A stretch of 36,671 nucleotides of DNA from Candidatus Nealsonbacteria bacterium (GCA_026396195.1 JAPLXH010000005.1:67710-104380), one strand, 5' to 3'. Numbered from the stretch's first letter, positions 28,522 through 36,662 are shown. The notes: a model not told the origin generated them from the letters alone. A program made the numbers and translations.

Positions 28522-28683
28522 TTGTAACTGAATAGTTACAGAATTAACCGTTATTCCGGGTTTTACGGAACGGATATCTTTTTTAAGTAAATGGTAGTCC
28601 GAATAAAGTTACAAAAGGTGGTTGGGAGATTTCACTTCATAAAAAGTACAATTTTAAGTGAAAATCCTAGCCACTTTTTTTGT
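28522..28683 (+). ncRNA. Candidate structured orphan RNA, about 160 nt
   Basis: Begins GTAACTGAAT. TGTAACT (28522-28528) can pair with AGTTACA at 28532-28538 or with a second AGTTACA at 28607-28613, giving two alternative folds. A CCGTT..AACGG stem lies at about 28548-28573. A long terminator (about 28616-28677: AAGGTGG..TTTCACTT with AAGTGAAA..CCACTT) and T7 end it. No SD-led ORF; the 28591 ORF reads through the terminator. It shares its 5' end with the DEAD-box leader and matches no family I know. Confidence 0.65.
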
Positions 28684-28699
28684 TGCCTAAACGATTTTT

Positions 28700-28727
28700 T
28701 TGACAAAGTTAATAATTATATTAAGAT
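28700..28727 (+). promoter_or_regulatory. Cassette promoter
   Basis: TTGACA (28700-28705) at the end of a T-run, a 16-nt spacer and TAAGAT (28722-28727). GGAGG at 28734-28738 starts at the predicted +1. Confidence 0.72.
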
Positions 28728-28747
28728 AAAAAAGGAGGTTTTAGAAA

Positions 28748-29005
28748 ATGCCAGTAGAAGGCACCGAAAAAGAGATAAGTTCTGTTCTTTTAAAGCCTAT
28801 CAAAGGAAACGACCGTTTAGAGGAATTAAGGTTTTTGGTTCTTAATAAAAAAGCGACGCCATGTGAAGAAAAAGAATTTTGGGCAACATTAAGCTTATAT
28901 AAGCATGAATCTATAGGAAGAAAACCACGGAGAACAGATCCCGAATTATATGAAGAAACAGAAGAACTCAAAAGAAAAAACGAAGAACAAAGAAAAAAAT
29001 CTTAA
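28748..29005 (+). CDS. Hypothetical cassette protein, 85 aa
   Basis: A highly charged, helical protein with a Lys/Arg/Glu-rich tail (ETEELKRKNEEQRKKS). No domain recognised. The ATG is 9 nt after GGAGG. Single-gene cassette of the 1-6030 type, well separated from that array. Confidence 0.7.
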   Translation: MPVEGTEKEISSVLLKPIKGNDRLEELRFLVLNKKATPCEEKEFWATLSLYKHESIGRKPRRTDPELYEETEELKRKNEEQRKKS

Positions 29006-29009
29006 ATCT

Positions 29010-29095
29010 GTGACATATTTTTTATGTCACTTTTTATTTTATTTTTTGGTTTGCCAGAATTTAAATAGAGGATATTAAAAATCCTCTATTTTATT
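29010..29095 (+). terminator. Terminator followed by an empty cassette remnant
   Basis: GTGACAT (29010-29016) pairs with ATGTCAC (29024-29030), then T5. A TTGCCA-like degenerate -35 and a second terminator hairpin, GAGGAT with ATCCTC (about 29066-29085), follow with no gene between. Confidence 0.7.
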
Positions 29096-29104
29096 TATTT
29101 TTTG

Positions 29105-29170
29105 TTTACGCTGAGCCCGTCGAAGTGGTCCTCCTACGCCCTTGAGAGCTTTGGCCGGACAAGGTAGAAT
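29105..29170 (+). promoter_or_regulatory. Repeat-borne promoter
   Basis: TTTACG, then CTGAGCCCGTCGAAGTG (29111-29127), then TTGAGA (29142-29147), a 17-nt repeat spacer and TAGAAT (29165-29170). Confidence 0.7.
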
Positions 29171-29227
29171 AAATTAATATAATTATCAAAATAAAAAAAG
29201 GTCTTAAAATAAATAATTATAAAAACC

Positions 29228-29365
29228 ATGAAACTAAAAATAAATTGGTATTGGGGTTTTCTGGGGTTTCTCGGCTTCTTGGGATTAAGCGACCCGCTAT
29301 ATTATGCGTTTTTCGCATTTCTATTGTTTTTTATTCAACCGATTGTAAAATCCAAGAAAAAATAA
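29228..29365 (+). CDS. Small membrane protein, DUF3796-like, 45 aa
   Basis: An ORF starting MKLKINWYWGFLGFLGFLG with a C-terminal hydrophobic helix and a basic KSKKK tail. The FLGFLGFLG repeat followed by DPLYY resembles DUF3796-type proteins of unknown function. No SD. It follows the repeat-borne promoter and probably starts the transcript that continues downstream. Confidence 0.65.
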   Translation: MKLKINWYWGFLGFLGFLGLSDPLYYAFFAFLLFFIQPIVKSKKK

Positions 29366-29395
29366 TAATAGGTTTAATTTAATAAAATAAAAAAT

Positions 29396-29884
29396 ATGTC
29401 TAATCAAGAAACAATAAAACCAACCGGCTGTTGCGAGCCGTTTAATCCTGAACCTTGGCAGGATAAAGAAATCACATGGAAAGATAAGATTTTTGTGAAA
29501 GACCATGTTACCAGTTTTTTGCATATTCCTCTTGATATGGGGAAAAAAATAATCAAAAATATGGCGCTTATTGAAAAAGCAAATGCCAAGTCGCCTTATC
29601 AGTTAATGTTAACCGATGAAAAATCTGTTTGGGGCGCGGATATTTACATTGACGTTTCCGGGGATGTTCCTGGGGCTGAAATGGCAACGCTTTCAGGAAC
29701 ATTTTTTACTAAAGTATTCGAGGGGCCATATCAAAATGTAGGTATCTGGGCGAAGGAAATGAAAGAATATGTTGAAAAAAAAGGCAAGAATCTAAAAAAG
29801 CTTTATTTTTCATACACTACCTGCCCGAAATGCGCCAAAGCATACGGCAAGAATTATGTGGTGATTTTTGCGCAAATAGATTAA
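29396..29884 (+). CDS. Conserved hypothetical protein, 162 aa
   Basis: GCCEPFNPEPW near residues 11-21 and a C-terminal YTTCPKCAKAYGKNYVVIFAQ carry two Cys pairs. In between is an alpha/beta domain (DIYIDVSGDVPG). I recognise this as a widespread conserved family without a firm function; the fold may be GyrI-like, which is an inference. It starts 30 nt after the preceding gene. Confidence 0.8.
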   Translation: MSNQETIKPTGCCEPFNPEPWQDKEITWKDKIFVKDHVTSFLHIPLDMGKKIIKNMALIEKANAKSPYQLMLTDEKSVWGADIYIDVSGDVPGAEMATLSGTFFTKVFEGPYQNVGIWAKEMKEYVEKKGKNLKKLYFSYTTCPKCAKAYGKNYVVIFAQID

Positions 29885-29908
29885 GTTGAAGAATCAAATC
29901 AATAAATC

Positions 29909-30262
29909 ATGGATTTAATTTCAAAAATTTTAATGGTAGTTTTGATATTCTTGGGAGAGAGTTTTTCTATTTACGCAGAAATGATTATGGCAAAAAATTA
30001 TTCCAACACGTCTTTTATTGGTCTCTTTCTTAAAATGGTATTTGTGATTATAATTGCCGGAATTTTTTTGATTGCTGGATATATGTTTGGTTTTAAATAT
30101 TTTAAGAATATATGGATTGTCAGCGTGACCTCCATAACATCTATCTTAATAATGGAACCTATTCTTGCTTATACAATTTTTCATCAGCTACCAACAAAAG
30201 GAGCGCTTATAGGTTTAATTTTAGGAGCATTAGGATTTATTTCAGCAATAATTTATCGCTAA
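29909..30262 (+). CDS. Four-helix membrane protein, half-DMT-like, 117 aa
   Basis: Four predicted transmembrane helices. The C-terminal PTKGALIGLILGALGFISAI resembles the end of EamA/SMR-type transporters of the drug/metabolite superfamily. At this size it would have to work as a dimer. Substrate unknown. It ends 2 nt before the next ATG. Confidence 0.7.
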   Translation: MDLISKILMVVLIFLGESFSIYAEMIMAKNYSNTSFIGLFLKMVFVIIIAGIFLIAGYMFGFKYFKNIWIVSVTSITSILIMEPILAYTIFHQLPTKGALIGLILGALGFISAIIYR

Positions 30263-30264
30263 AT

Positions 30265-30642
30265 ATGGAGCTTGAAAAATTTGAAAAATTGGTAAACGAA
30301 GGGATTAGAGCCATTCCGGAAAAAATTTTGAAAAAATTGGAAAACGTTGACGTTGTGATAGAAGATGAGCCTGCTGTTTATCAGCTGAGAAAAATTAAAC
30401 TTAAAAGAGATTCAGTTCTTTTTGGATTATATGAAGGCGTACCCCAAAACAAAAGATGGGGTTACGGCCAGGCCTTGCCGGATAAAATAAGTATTTTTAA
30501 AAAGGCGATTGAAAACTATGCGAGGTCCGAAGAAGAAATCAAGGAAATTGTTATGAACACGGTTTGGCATGAAATTGCCCATCACTTTGGGATGGATGAA
30601 GAAATGGTGAGAGAATCGGAAAGGAAGCGCAGAAAAAAATAA
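30265..30642 (+). CDS. Zincin-like metallopeptidase, 125 aa
   Basis: The HExxH zinc motif HEIAHHFGMDE lies near residues 102-112. The N-terminal FEKLVNEGIRAIPEK and the LPDKISIFKKAIE strand are typical of the small zincin family PF06262. Function is unknown. ATG 30265 is chosen because it follows the previous stop by 2 nt; the frame is open further upstream inside the previous gene. Confidence 0.9.
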   Translation: MELEKFEKLVNEGIRAIPEKILKKLENVDVVIEDEPAVYQLRKIKLKRDSVLFGLYEGVPQNKRWGYGQALPDKISIFKKAIENYARSEEEIKEIVMNTVWHEIAHHFGMDEEMVRESERKRRKK

Positions 30643-30658
30643 AATAATAAATAAATTT

Positions 30659-31468
30659 ATGAAAAAAAATATTTTGTTAATAATAATTGCCATAATTTTA
30701 ATTCTGGCCGGTATATCGGTTTTAAGTATAAAAAATTGTATTTTTTTTGTTAAGAAAAACGTTGCCGAAGAAAATCCAATTAATAATAACTATTTATCAG
30801 TATCTGTAATTCCTATTCATCAAACTGATAATTTTTATAATATACAAGCTGAATACCCCCAATTTAAAAATGCCTCAGATGAATTTAACAAAAAAATTGC
30901 CGATTTAATTACAGAGGAAATTGATAATTTCAAAAAAAGCGCAAAAGAGAATTGGGATGCGCGAAGGGCGACAGCCATGCCGGATAATCCGGTTCCTGAA
31001 AACCCCGAAGGACCGTTTGATTTTATCGCCACCTGGAAGCCGGTCCAGCTTAATAATGAATATTTAAGTTTTGTTATAAACTCGTATTACTTTGTCGGCG
31101 GTGCTCATGGCGCCAACGAAGTGCATGCTTTTAATTACGACCTGGCAAAGCAGAAGGAAATAACTATTTTAGATTTTCTAAATTCATCACAGCAATATTT
31201 TGAAAAATTAGCCGAGCTGTCGGCCAAAGAGGTTACCTCTAAACTTCAGGGCAATGAAGTAATGATAGATGATTTTTTAAAACAAATGATTCAAGACGGC
31301 ACTAAGGCAACCCAAGAAAATTACAAAGACTTTAATTTTAATTATAATTCATTAATAATTTATTTTCAGCAGTATCAAGTTGCACCGGGTGCGGCCGGAG
31401 AGATAACGATAACGTTTTATAAAAACACCTTGGACAAAAATTCAATAAAATCCGATTATTTAAAATAA
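30659..31468 (+). CDS. DUF4163/DUF3298 exported protein, 269 aa
   Basis: An N-terminal membrane anchor (about 4-28), then a PdaC-like DUF4163 domain and a DUF3298 domain. Signature blocks: IQAEYPQFKN, FVINSYYFVGGAHGA and YFQQYQVAPGAAG. Relatives occur next to peptidoglycan deacetylase domains, so a cell-wall role is plausible but inferred. Confidence 0.88.
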   Translation: MKKNILLIIIAIILILAGISVLSIKNCIFFVKKNVAEENPINNNYLSVSVIPIHQTDNFYNIQAEYPQFKNASDEFNKKIADLITEEIDNFKKSAKENWDARRATAMPDNPVPENPEGPFDFIATWKPVQLNNEYLSFVINSYYFVGGAHGANEVHAFNYDLAKQKEITILDFLNSSQQYFEKLAELSAKEVTSKLQGNEVMIDDFLKQMIQDGTKATQENYKDFNFNYNSLIIYFQQYQVAPGAAGEITITFYKNTLDKNSIKSDYLK

Positions 31469-31475
31469 AAACAGT

Positions 31476-31901
31476 ATGAGTTGGTTAATTTTTGCTTTTC
31501 TTTCGGCAATAATGGCGGCTTTGGTGGCGATTTTCGCAAAAATGGGGCTGAAGAGCATTGATTCTACTTTAGCCACTACTATCAGGTCGATTATTATGGC
31601 TGTCTTTTTGATTTTAGTCAGTTTTTCTCTGAAAAAATTTCAGGGATTCTCCTTTAAATCATTTGATTCTAAGGATTGGCTGCTGATTGTTTTTGCCGGT
31701 ATCGCCGGTGCACTTTCTTGGCTTTTTTATTTTTTTGCCTTGAAAACCGGATTAGCGACAAAAGTAGTGGTTATAGATCGTCTTAGTTTGGTTTTTGTTA
31801 TAATTTTTGCGGCTCTTTTTCTAGGCGAACATCTTGGTTGGAAAACGGTTATCGGCGCTCTTTTTATGGTTATCGGCGCCATTATCATAACTTTGAAATA
31901 A
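31476..31901 (+). CDS. EamA-family transporter, 141 aa
   Basis: Five hydrophobic helices and the short (about 140 aa) EamA domain layout, with LAFxS-like FAFLSAIMAALVAIFAKMGL at the start and GEHLGWKTVIGALFMVIGAIII at the end. Drug/metabolite transporter superfamily; substrate unknown. It ends 1 nt before the next ATG. Confidence 0.9.
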   Translation: MSWLIFAFLSAIMAALVAIFAKMGLKSIDSTLATTIRSIIMAVFLILVSFSLKKFQGFSFKSFDSKDWLLIVFAGIAGALSWLFYFFALKTGLATKVVVIDRLSLVFVIIFAALFLGEHLGWKTVIGALFMVIGAIIITLK

Positions 31902-31902
31902 T

Positions 31903-32121
31903 ATGAAAGAAAAAGGTTTTATGTTACTTTCTTTATTAATTACAGTTATTATTTTAATAATTATTATTTTTAGCGGTTATTTTGGCTACGGCTATTTTAA
32001 AGATTATAAAACCCAAAAAGAAATTAAAAAAAGTTCAACAGAAGAAGCTCAAAAGGTACAAGAACAGGAAGCGGAAAGAGTGGAAAATATGAATAAACAA
32101 ATTGAAGAATTAAATCAATAA
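31903..32121 (+). CDS. Pilin-like small membrane protein, 72 aa
   Basis: The N-terminus KGFMLLSLLITVIIL resembles a type IV prepilin signal (cleavage between Gly and Phe), but there is no Glu at position 5 of the mature form. A short periplasmic coiled coil rich in Gln and Glu follows (about 45-72). It could be a minor pseudopilin or simply a single-pass protein. Confidence 0.65.
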   Translation: MKEKGFMLLSLLITVIILIIIIFSGYFGYGYFKDYKTQKEIKKSSTEEAQKVQEQEAERVENMNKQIEELNQ

Positions 32122-32125
32122 AATT

Positions 32126-32329
32126 ATGAAAAAAGAATTTATAAAACAGTTTATAAAAGATGCCATAACGTCTTTTGTCTACTGGACTGTGGTATTAACC
32201 CCGTACATGATTTTTATTGTGAAAATTGACTTTAAGCAATATATAGCTTGGATAAGCATGCAGGCGATTCTTCTTCCGCCGCTTGGAGCAGTTTTTTCAA
32301 TAATCGTAAGAAAGTTAAAGAAACAATAA
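32126..32329 (+). CDS. Small membrane protein, 67 aa
   Basis: Two transmembrane helices (about 14-31 and 40-60) and a basic tail VRKLKKQ. Family unknown. It starts 4 nt after the preceding gene and ends 25 nt before the helicase, within a co-directional run. Confidence 0.68.
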   Translation: MKKEFIKQFIKDAITSFVYWTVVLTPYMIFIVKIDFKQYIAWISMQAILLPPLGAVFSIIVRKLKKQ

Positions 32330-32354
32330 ATTAAAAAATATTCATAAAAAAACA

Positions 32355-35354
32355 ATGGCCCTGGATTTGAAAAAATTAAATGAGGAGCAAAAAGAGGCGG
32401 TGGTCCACGAAGCGGGACCGCTTTTAATCGTGGCCGGAGCCGGAACTGGAAAAACAACAGTGATTACCCAAAGAATTGCTTATCTGATAGAAAAGGAACT
32501 GGCTAAGCCGGAAGAAATATTAGCCGTTACTTTTACGGAAAAAGCGGCCGGAGAAATGGAGGAAAGAGTTGATACTCTTTTGCCTTACGGCTACGTTGAT
32601 TTATGGATTTCAACCTTTCATTCTTTTTGCGAAAGAGTTCTGAGAGACCATGCTTTAGATATCGGCTTGCCGGCTGATTTTAAAGTTTTGGACCCGACAG
32701 CAGGCTGGCTTTTGGTGCGCCAGAATTTGGATAAATTCGAGCTTGATTATTATAAGCCTTTGGGCAATCCGACTAAATTCATACAGACCCTGATTTCCCA
32801 TTTTTCCCATTGCAAAGACCAGGAAGTTTATCCTGAAGATTACCTTGAATATAGCGAAAGGTTAAAAACCAGGGACGACTCTCCGGAAAATCAGGAAACA
32901 GAAAGAATAAAGGAAGTGGCAAACGCTTTTCATGCTTACCAAAAATTGCTTTTGGAAAACAGCTATTTGGATTTCGGAGACCTTATAAATTACTGCTTGA
33001 AATTATTTAAAAAAAGACCTTTGATTTTGGAAAAATATAGGGAAAAGTTCAAATACATTTTGGTGGATGAATTCCAGGACACTAATTGGTCTCAATATGA
33101 ATTGATAAAAGTATTAGCTTTTCCCAAAAATAATCTCACCGTCTGCGCTGATGATGACCAGGCCATCTATTGTTGGAGAGGAGCTTCTTTTTCCAATATT
33201 ATCCTGTTTAAAAAGGATTTTCCCAAGGCAAAACAGATTTCCTTGGTTAAAAATTACAGGTCAGCCCAGAACATTTTGGATTTGGCTTACAGGTTTATTA
33301 AAGCCAATGACCCTGACCGGCTTGAATATGTTAATAAAATAAATAAAAAATTAATTTCAATGATGGATAAACCCACCTCTGCCAAGGCTTCCGCCGACGC
33401 TAAAGCTTTGGCGGACAAGTCGGCGAGGCAAGGGGGGATAATCGAGCATATAAGCGCTAAAAATTTGGACGAAGAAGTTGGGAAAACAATCAAGAAAATA
33501 CTGGAAATTTTAAAAAGAGACAAAGAGGTGAATTACAACGATATTGCCATTTTGGTCAGGGCGAACAACACGGCGAACGTTTTTACAAAGGCCTTAGAAA
33601 GGGCCGGTTTGCCATATCAATTTTTGGCTTCAAAAGGGCTTTACTCAAAGCCCATTATTTTGGACGTTATTTCTTATTTTAAGCTTTTGGATAATTATCA
33701 TGAAAGTCCGTCGGTTTACAGAATTTTAAACTTGTTATTTTTAGAAATACCTTATCAAGACATAATTAATATTATCCAATACAGCCATCGCAAAACAAAA
33801 TCTCTTTTTGAGGCAATGGAAGAGCTGGCTTTAATTCCCGGGATTTCGGAAAGGGCCCAAGAAAAAATTCCTTTTATCCTTAGCTTGATAAAAAAACATT
33901 CCGCTCTTTCCCGAGAAAAAATAGTTTCGGAAATATTCCTGGCTTTTTTAGGAGATTCGGGTTATTTGAAATATTTGGCCTCAAAAGATGATAAAGAACA
34001 GATAGACGTGCTTAACCAATTTTATAAAAGAATAAAAAGCTTTGAAGAATCCGCGATGGAGCCATCTTTGAAAAATTTTATGGAAGAAATAGTTTTTGAA
34101 ATAGAGTCAGGAGAAGAGGGGAAACTTGAATTCGACCCTGAACAGGGTCCGGACATGATTAAAGTGATGACCATTCACGGAGCCAAAGGATTGGAATTCA
34201 AATACGTATTTTTAGTTAATATGGTGGATAAAAGATTTCCAACCATTGAAAGAAAGGATTTGATAGAGCTTCCCGAAGAATTAATTAAAGACATCAAACC
34301 CAAAGGAGATGTCCATTTGCAGGAAGAAAGAAGGATTTGCTATGTGGCTATGACCAGAGCCAAGAAAGAACTTTATTTTACCTCGGCCGAGGATTATGGA
34401 TTAGCAAGGAAAAAGAGATTGTCGCGATTTTTAATAGAAATGGGATATAAAGACAGTCTTGAAACTAAAAATTTAAAATCGAAAAACGGATTGCCCGAAC
34501 CGGCCGTGAAAAAACCGGAGACCAAAAGCCAAAAAGAATCGGAATATCTTCCGGAACATTTTTCATTTTCTCAACTGGCTGCTTTTGAAAAATGCCCTTT
34601 GCAGTATAAATTCAATTTTATTTTAAAGATTCCGATTAAAGGAAAGGCTGTTTTTTCCTTCGGAAAAACAATGCACAATACTTTTTACAGTTTTTTGAAA
34701 GCAGCAAGCGAGAGCAGTAAAAATAACCAAAGCGATTTATTCGGTTTTCCGGATAAAAAAACAAAAACAGCAAAAAAGGACAGTGCTTTTCAACTGGAAG
34801 ATTTGCTCCTTATTTTTGAAAAAAACTGGATAGGGGAATGGTATGAGACCAAAAGCCAAAAAGAGGGATATTATAAATTGGGAAAGAAAATAGTTAAGGA
34901 TTTTTACCAGGAGTTTATAAAAAATCCTCCCAAGGTTTTAAAAATTAACAATTCCTTTGCCTTAGAAATGCCATTTAACTTAAAGATAGGAAAAAATACG
35001 TTATTTGGCGTAATAGACAGAATTGATGAAAGAGAAGGGGGAGTCGCGATTATAGATTATAAAACCGGAAGCTCCAAAGAAAAATTAAAGCCGGAAGACA
35101 AAGAGCAGTTATTAATTTATCAAATAGCGATTGAGGAGGTTTTTAAATTAAAACCAAAAGAGCTTATTTATGATTACTTAAACGACGGAAAGAAGGCGTC
35201 TTTTCTGGGCTCAGCAGAAGAAACAGAAAATCTTAAAGAAAAAATAAAAAGAGAGATAGAAGAAATCAAGAAAAGTAATTTCAAACCTACTCCGGGCCAC
35301 CAATGCGGATTTTGCGACTTTAAAGACATTTGCGATTTTGCCCAAAGGCAGTAA
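32355..35354 (+). CDS. UvrD/PcrA-type helicase with C-terminal RecB-type nuclease, 999 aa
   Basis: A superfamily 1A helicase fused to a nuclease. Motif I GAGTGKTT (about 27-34), II LVDEFQDT (about 235-242), III ADDDQAIYCWRG, IV NYRS, V MTIHGAKGLEF (about 604-614), VI YVAMTRAK. The C-terminal half has a PD-(D/E)XK nuclease with IIDYKTGS (about 898-905) and QLLIYQ. Four Cys (KCPLQY about 745, and CGFCDFKDIC near the end) fit an AddB-type Fe-S cluster. Likely processes double-strand DNA ends. An in-frame repeat-derived insert lies at about 340-361. Confidence 0.95.
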   Translation: MALDLKKLNEEQKEAVVHEAGPLLIVAGAGTGKTTVITQRIAYLIEKELAKPEEILAVTFTEKAAGEMEERVDTLLPYGYVDLWISTFHSFCERVLRDHALDIGLPADFKVLDPTAGWLLVRQNLDKFELDYYKPLGNPTKFIQTLISHFSHCKDQEVYPEDYLEYSERLKTRDDSPENQETERIKEVANAFHAYQKLLLENSYLDFGDLINYCLKLFKKRPLILEKYREKFKYILVDEFQDTNWSQYELIKVLAFPKNNLTVCADDDQAIYCWRGASFSNIILFKKDFPKAKQISLVKNYRSAQNILDLAYRFIKANDPDRLEYVNKINKKLISMMDKPTSAKASADAKALADKSARQGGIIEHISAKNLDEEVGKTIKKILEILKRDKEVNYNDIAILVRANNTANVFTKALERAGLPYQFLASKGLYSKPIILDVISYFKLLDNYHESPSVYRILNLLFLEIPYQDIINIIQYSHRKTKSLFEAMEELALIPGISERAQEKIPFILSLIKKHSALSREKIVSEIFLAFLGDSGYLKYLASKDDKEQIDVLNQFYKRIKSFEESAMEPSLKNFMEEIVFEIESGEEGKLEFDPEQGPDMIKVMTIHGAKGLEFKYVFLVNMVDKRFPTIERKDLIELPEELIKDIKPKGDVHLQEERRICYVAMTRAKKELYFTSAEDYGLARKKRLSRFLIEMGYKDSLETKNLKSKNGLPEPAVKKPETKSQKESEYLPEHFSFSQLAAFEKCPLQYKFNFILKIPIKGKAVFSFGKTMHNTFYSFLKAASESSKNNQSDLFGFPDKKTKTAKKDSAFQLEDLLLIFEKNWIGEWYETKSQKEGYYKLGKKIVKDFYQEFIKNPPKVLKINNSFALEMPFNLKIGKNTLFGVIDRIDEREGGVAIIDYKTGSSKEKLKPEDKEQLLIYQIAIEEVFKLKPKELIYDYLNDGKKASFLGSAEETENLKEKIKREIEEIKKSNFKPTPGHQCGFCDFKDICDFAQRQ
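33372..33437 (+). repeat. In-frame palindromic repeat inside the helicase gene
   Basis: It encodes PTSAKASADAKALADKSARQ. GCCAAGGCTT (33381-33390) pairs with AAGCTTTGGC (33403-33412, one wobble), and CCGCC with GGCGG offers an alternative stem. The local base composition is richer in GC than its neighbours, and the low-complexity Ala/Lys/Ser peptide is unlike the surrounding helicase. Confidence 0.75.
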
Positions 35355-35365
35355 AATTAAACATT

Positions 35366-36586
35366 ATGGAACAAAATATAAAAAAAATAGAACCGGTTTT
35401 TTCAGTCTCAGAATATATAGAATTTCTTAATATAAACTTAAAAAAAATCGGCGTTGCAAAAATAACCGGAGAAGTTACGAAACTGACCGTTTCAACCAGC
35501 GGTCATGTTTATTTTTCGATAAAAGACAAGTCGGGCAAGGGCGTTTTAGATTGCATAATCTGGAAAAATAATTATGCCATGTGCGGAGTGAAACTTGAAA
35601 AGGGAAAAGAAGTGATTCTGTCCGGATACCCCGATGTTTATCCTTTGAGCGGAAGGCTCAGCTTTAAAGCTGAAACGATTGAATTAAAAGGGGAGGGAGC
35701 GTTAAAAAAAGCTTACGAAGAATTAAAAAATAAGCTGGAAAAGGAGGGAATTTTCGACTTGGCAAGGAAAAAGAAAATTCCAATGTTTCCCGAAAGAATA
35801 GGAGTAATTACTTCAAAACAGGGAGCGGTGATACACGATTTTCTTAACAATATAGGGAAACACGGATTCAAGATTCAGATGATTGATTCCCGGGTAGAGG
35901 GGCAGGAAGCAATAAAAGACCTTCTGTCGGCCATCAGGACTTTCAAAGAAAAAAATATAGAGGTTTTAGTAGTCATAAGGGGTGGAGGATCTTTAGAATC
36001 ATTACAACCGTTTAATAATGAAATACTTGTCAAGGAAATAGTTGATTTGCCTTTTCCCGTGATTGCCGGAATAGGCCACGACAAAGATACGCCACTTTTT
36101 ACTATGGCGGCGGACGCTTCAGAGTCCACTCCCACCGCCGTTGCCAATCTGCTTAACGAATCGTGGGACCAAGCCCTGCTTTTTTTAGAACGATACGAAA
36201 GGAACATTGTCGGCCGGTATGAAATGATTTTAAGTAATTACAAAGAAATTGAAAACAAATTAAAGATTTCATTCAATAATTTTAAAAATGCCTTAAATGT
36301 CGCTGGAGAAAAATTACAAGGAACACTAAATAAATCTTTGTCGGGTTTTAAATCTTTATTGGCATTAGTAAATCAAAAAATAGAACAAGCGGAAAAAGTC
36401 GTTTTCTTTAATAATCCGGAACGCCAGCTTCGTCTGGGATATAGCATCGCCAGTTGCGACGGAAAGATAGTCAGACAAACAAAAGATGTTAAAATCGGAA
36501 AAAATATGTATATTAAAGTAACGGACGGTAAAATTATTTCAGAAGTTAAAAATATTAATAAGAACCTCGCTTCGCGAGAACCTTGA
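35366..36586 (+). CDS. xseA: Exodeoxyribonuclease VII large subunit, 406 aa
   Basis: The large subunit of ExoVII, which degrades single-stranded DNA. An N-terminal OB-fold (about 10-110; VAKITGEVTKL, GHVYFSIKD) is followed by the catalytic XseA domain: RIGVITSKQGAVIHDF (about 148-163), VVIRGGGSLESL (about 201-212), PVIAGIGHDKDTPL (about 230-243) and ADASESTPTAVA (about 247-258). A coiled-coil C-terminus follows. The C-terminal LASREP is encoded by a small CTCGC-ttc-GCGAG palindrome, possibly a repeat fragment. ATG 35366 follows the helicase stop by 11 nt. Confidence 0.96.
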   Translation: MEQNIKKIEPVFSVSEYIEFLNINLKKIGVAKITGEVTKLTVSTSGHVYFSIKDKSGKGVLDCIIWKNNYAMCGVKLEKGKEVILSGYPDVYPLSGRLSFKAETIELKGEGALKKAYEELKNKLEKEGIFDLARKKKIPMFPERIGVITSKQGAVIHDFLNNIGKHGFKIQMIDSRVEGQEAIKDLLSAIRTFKEKNIEVLVVIRGGGSLESLQPFNNEILVKEIVDLPFPVIAGIGHDKDTPLFTMAADASESTPTAVANLLNESWDQALLFLERYERNIVGRYEMILSNYKEIENKLKISFNNFKNALNVAGEKLQGTLNKSLSGFKSLLALVNQKIEQAEKVVFFNNPERQLRLGYSIASCDGKIVRQTKDVKIGKNMYIKVTDGKIISEVKNINKNLASREP

Positions 36587-36662
36587 TTTCTCACCGGAGC
36601 TCGAAATTAAAAAATAATAAGGAGACCTCGAATTTTTAAAAATTAAAAATATTAAAAAAAAT

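Noticed and set aside
28591-28845. 84-codon ORF
   Set aside because: It reads through the strong terminator of the orphan RNA and the next promoter, and overlaps the SD-led 28748 gene.
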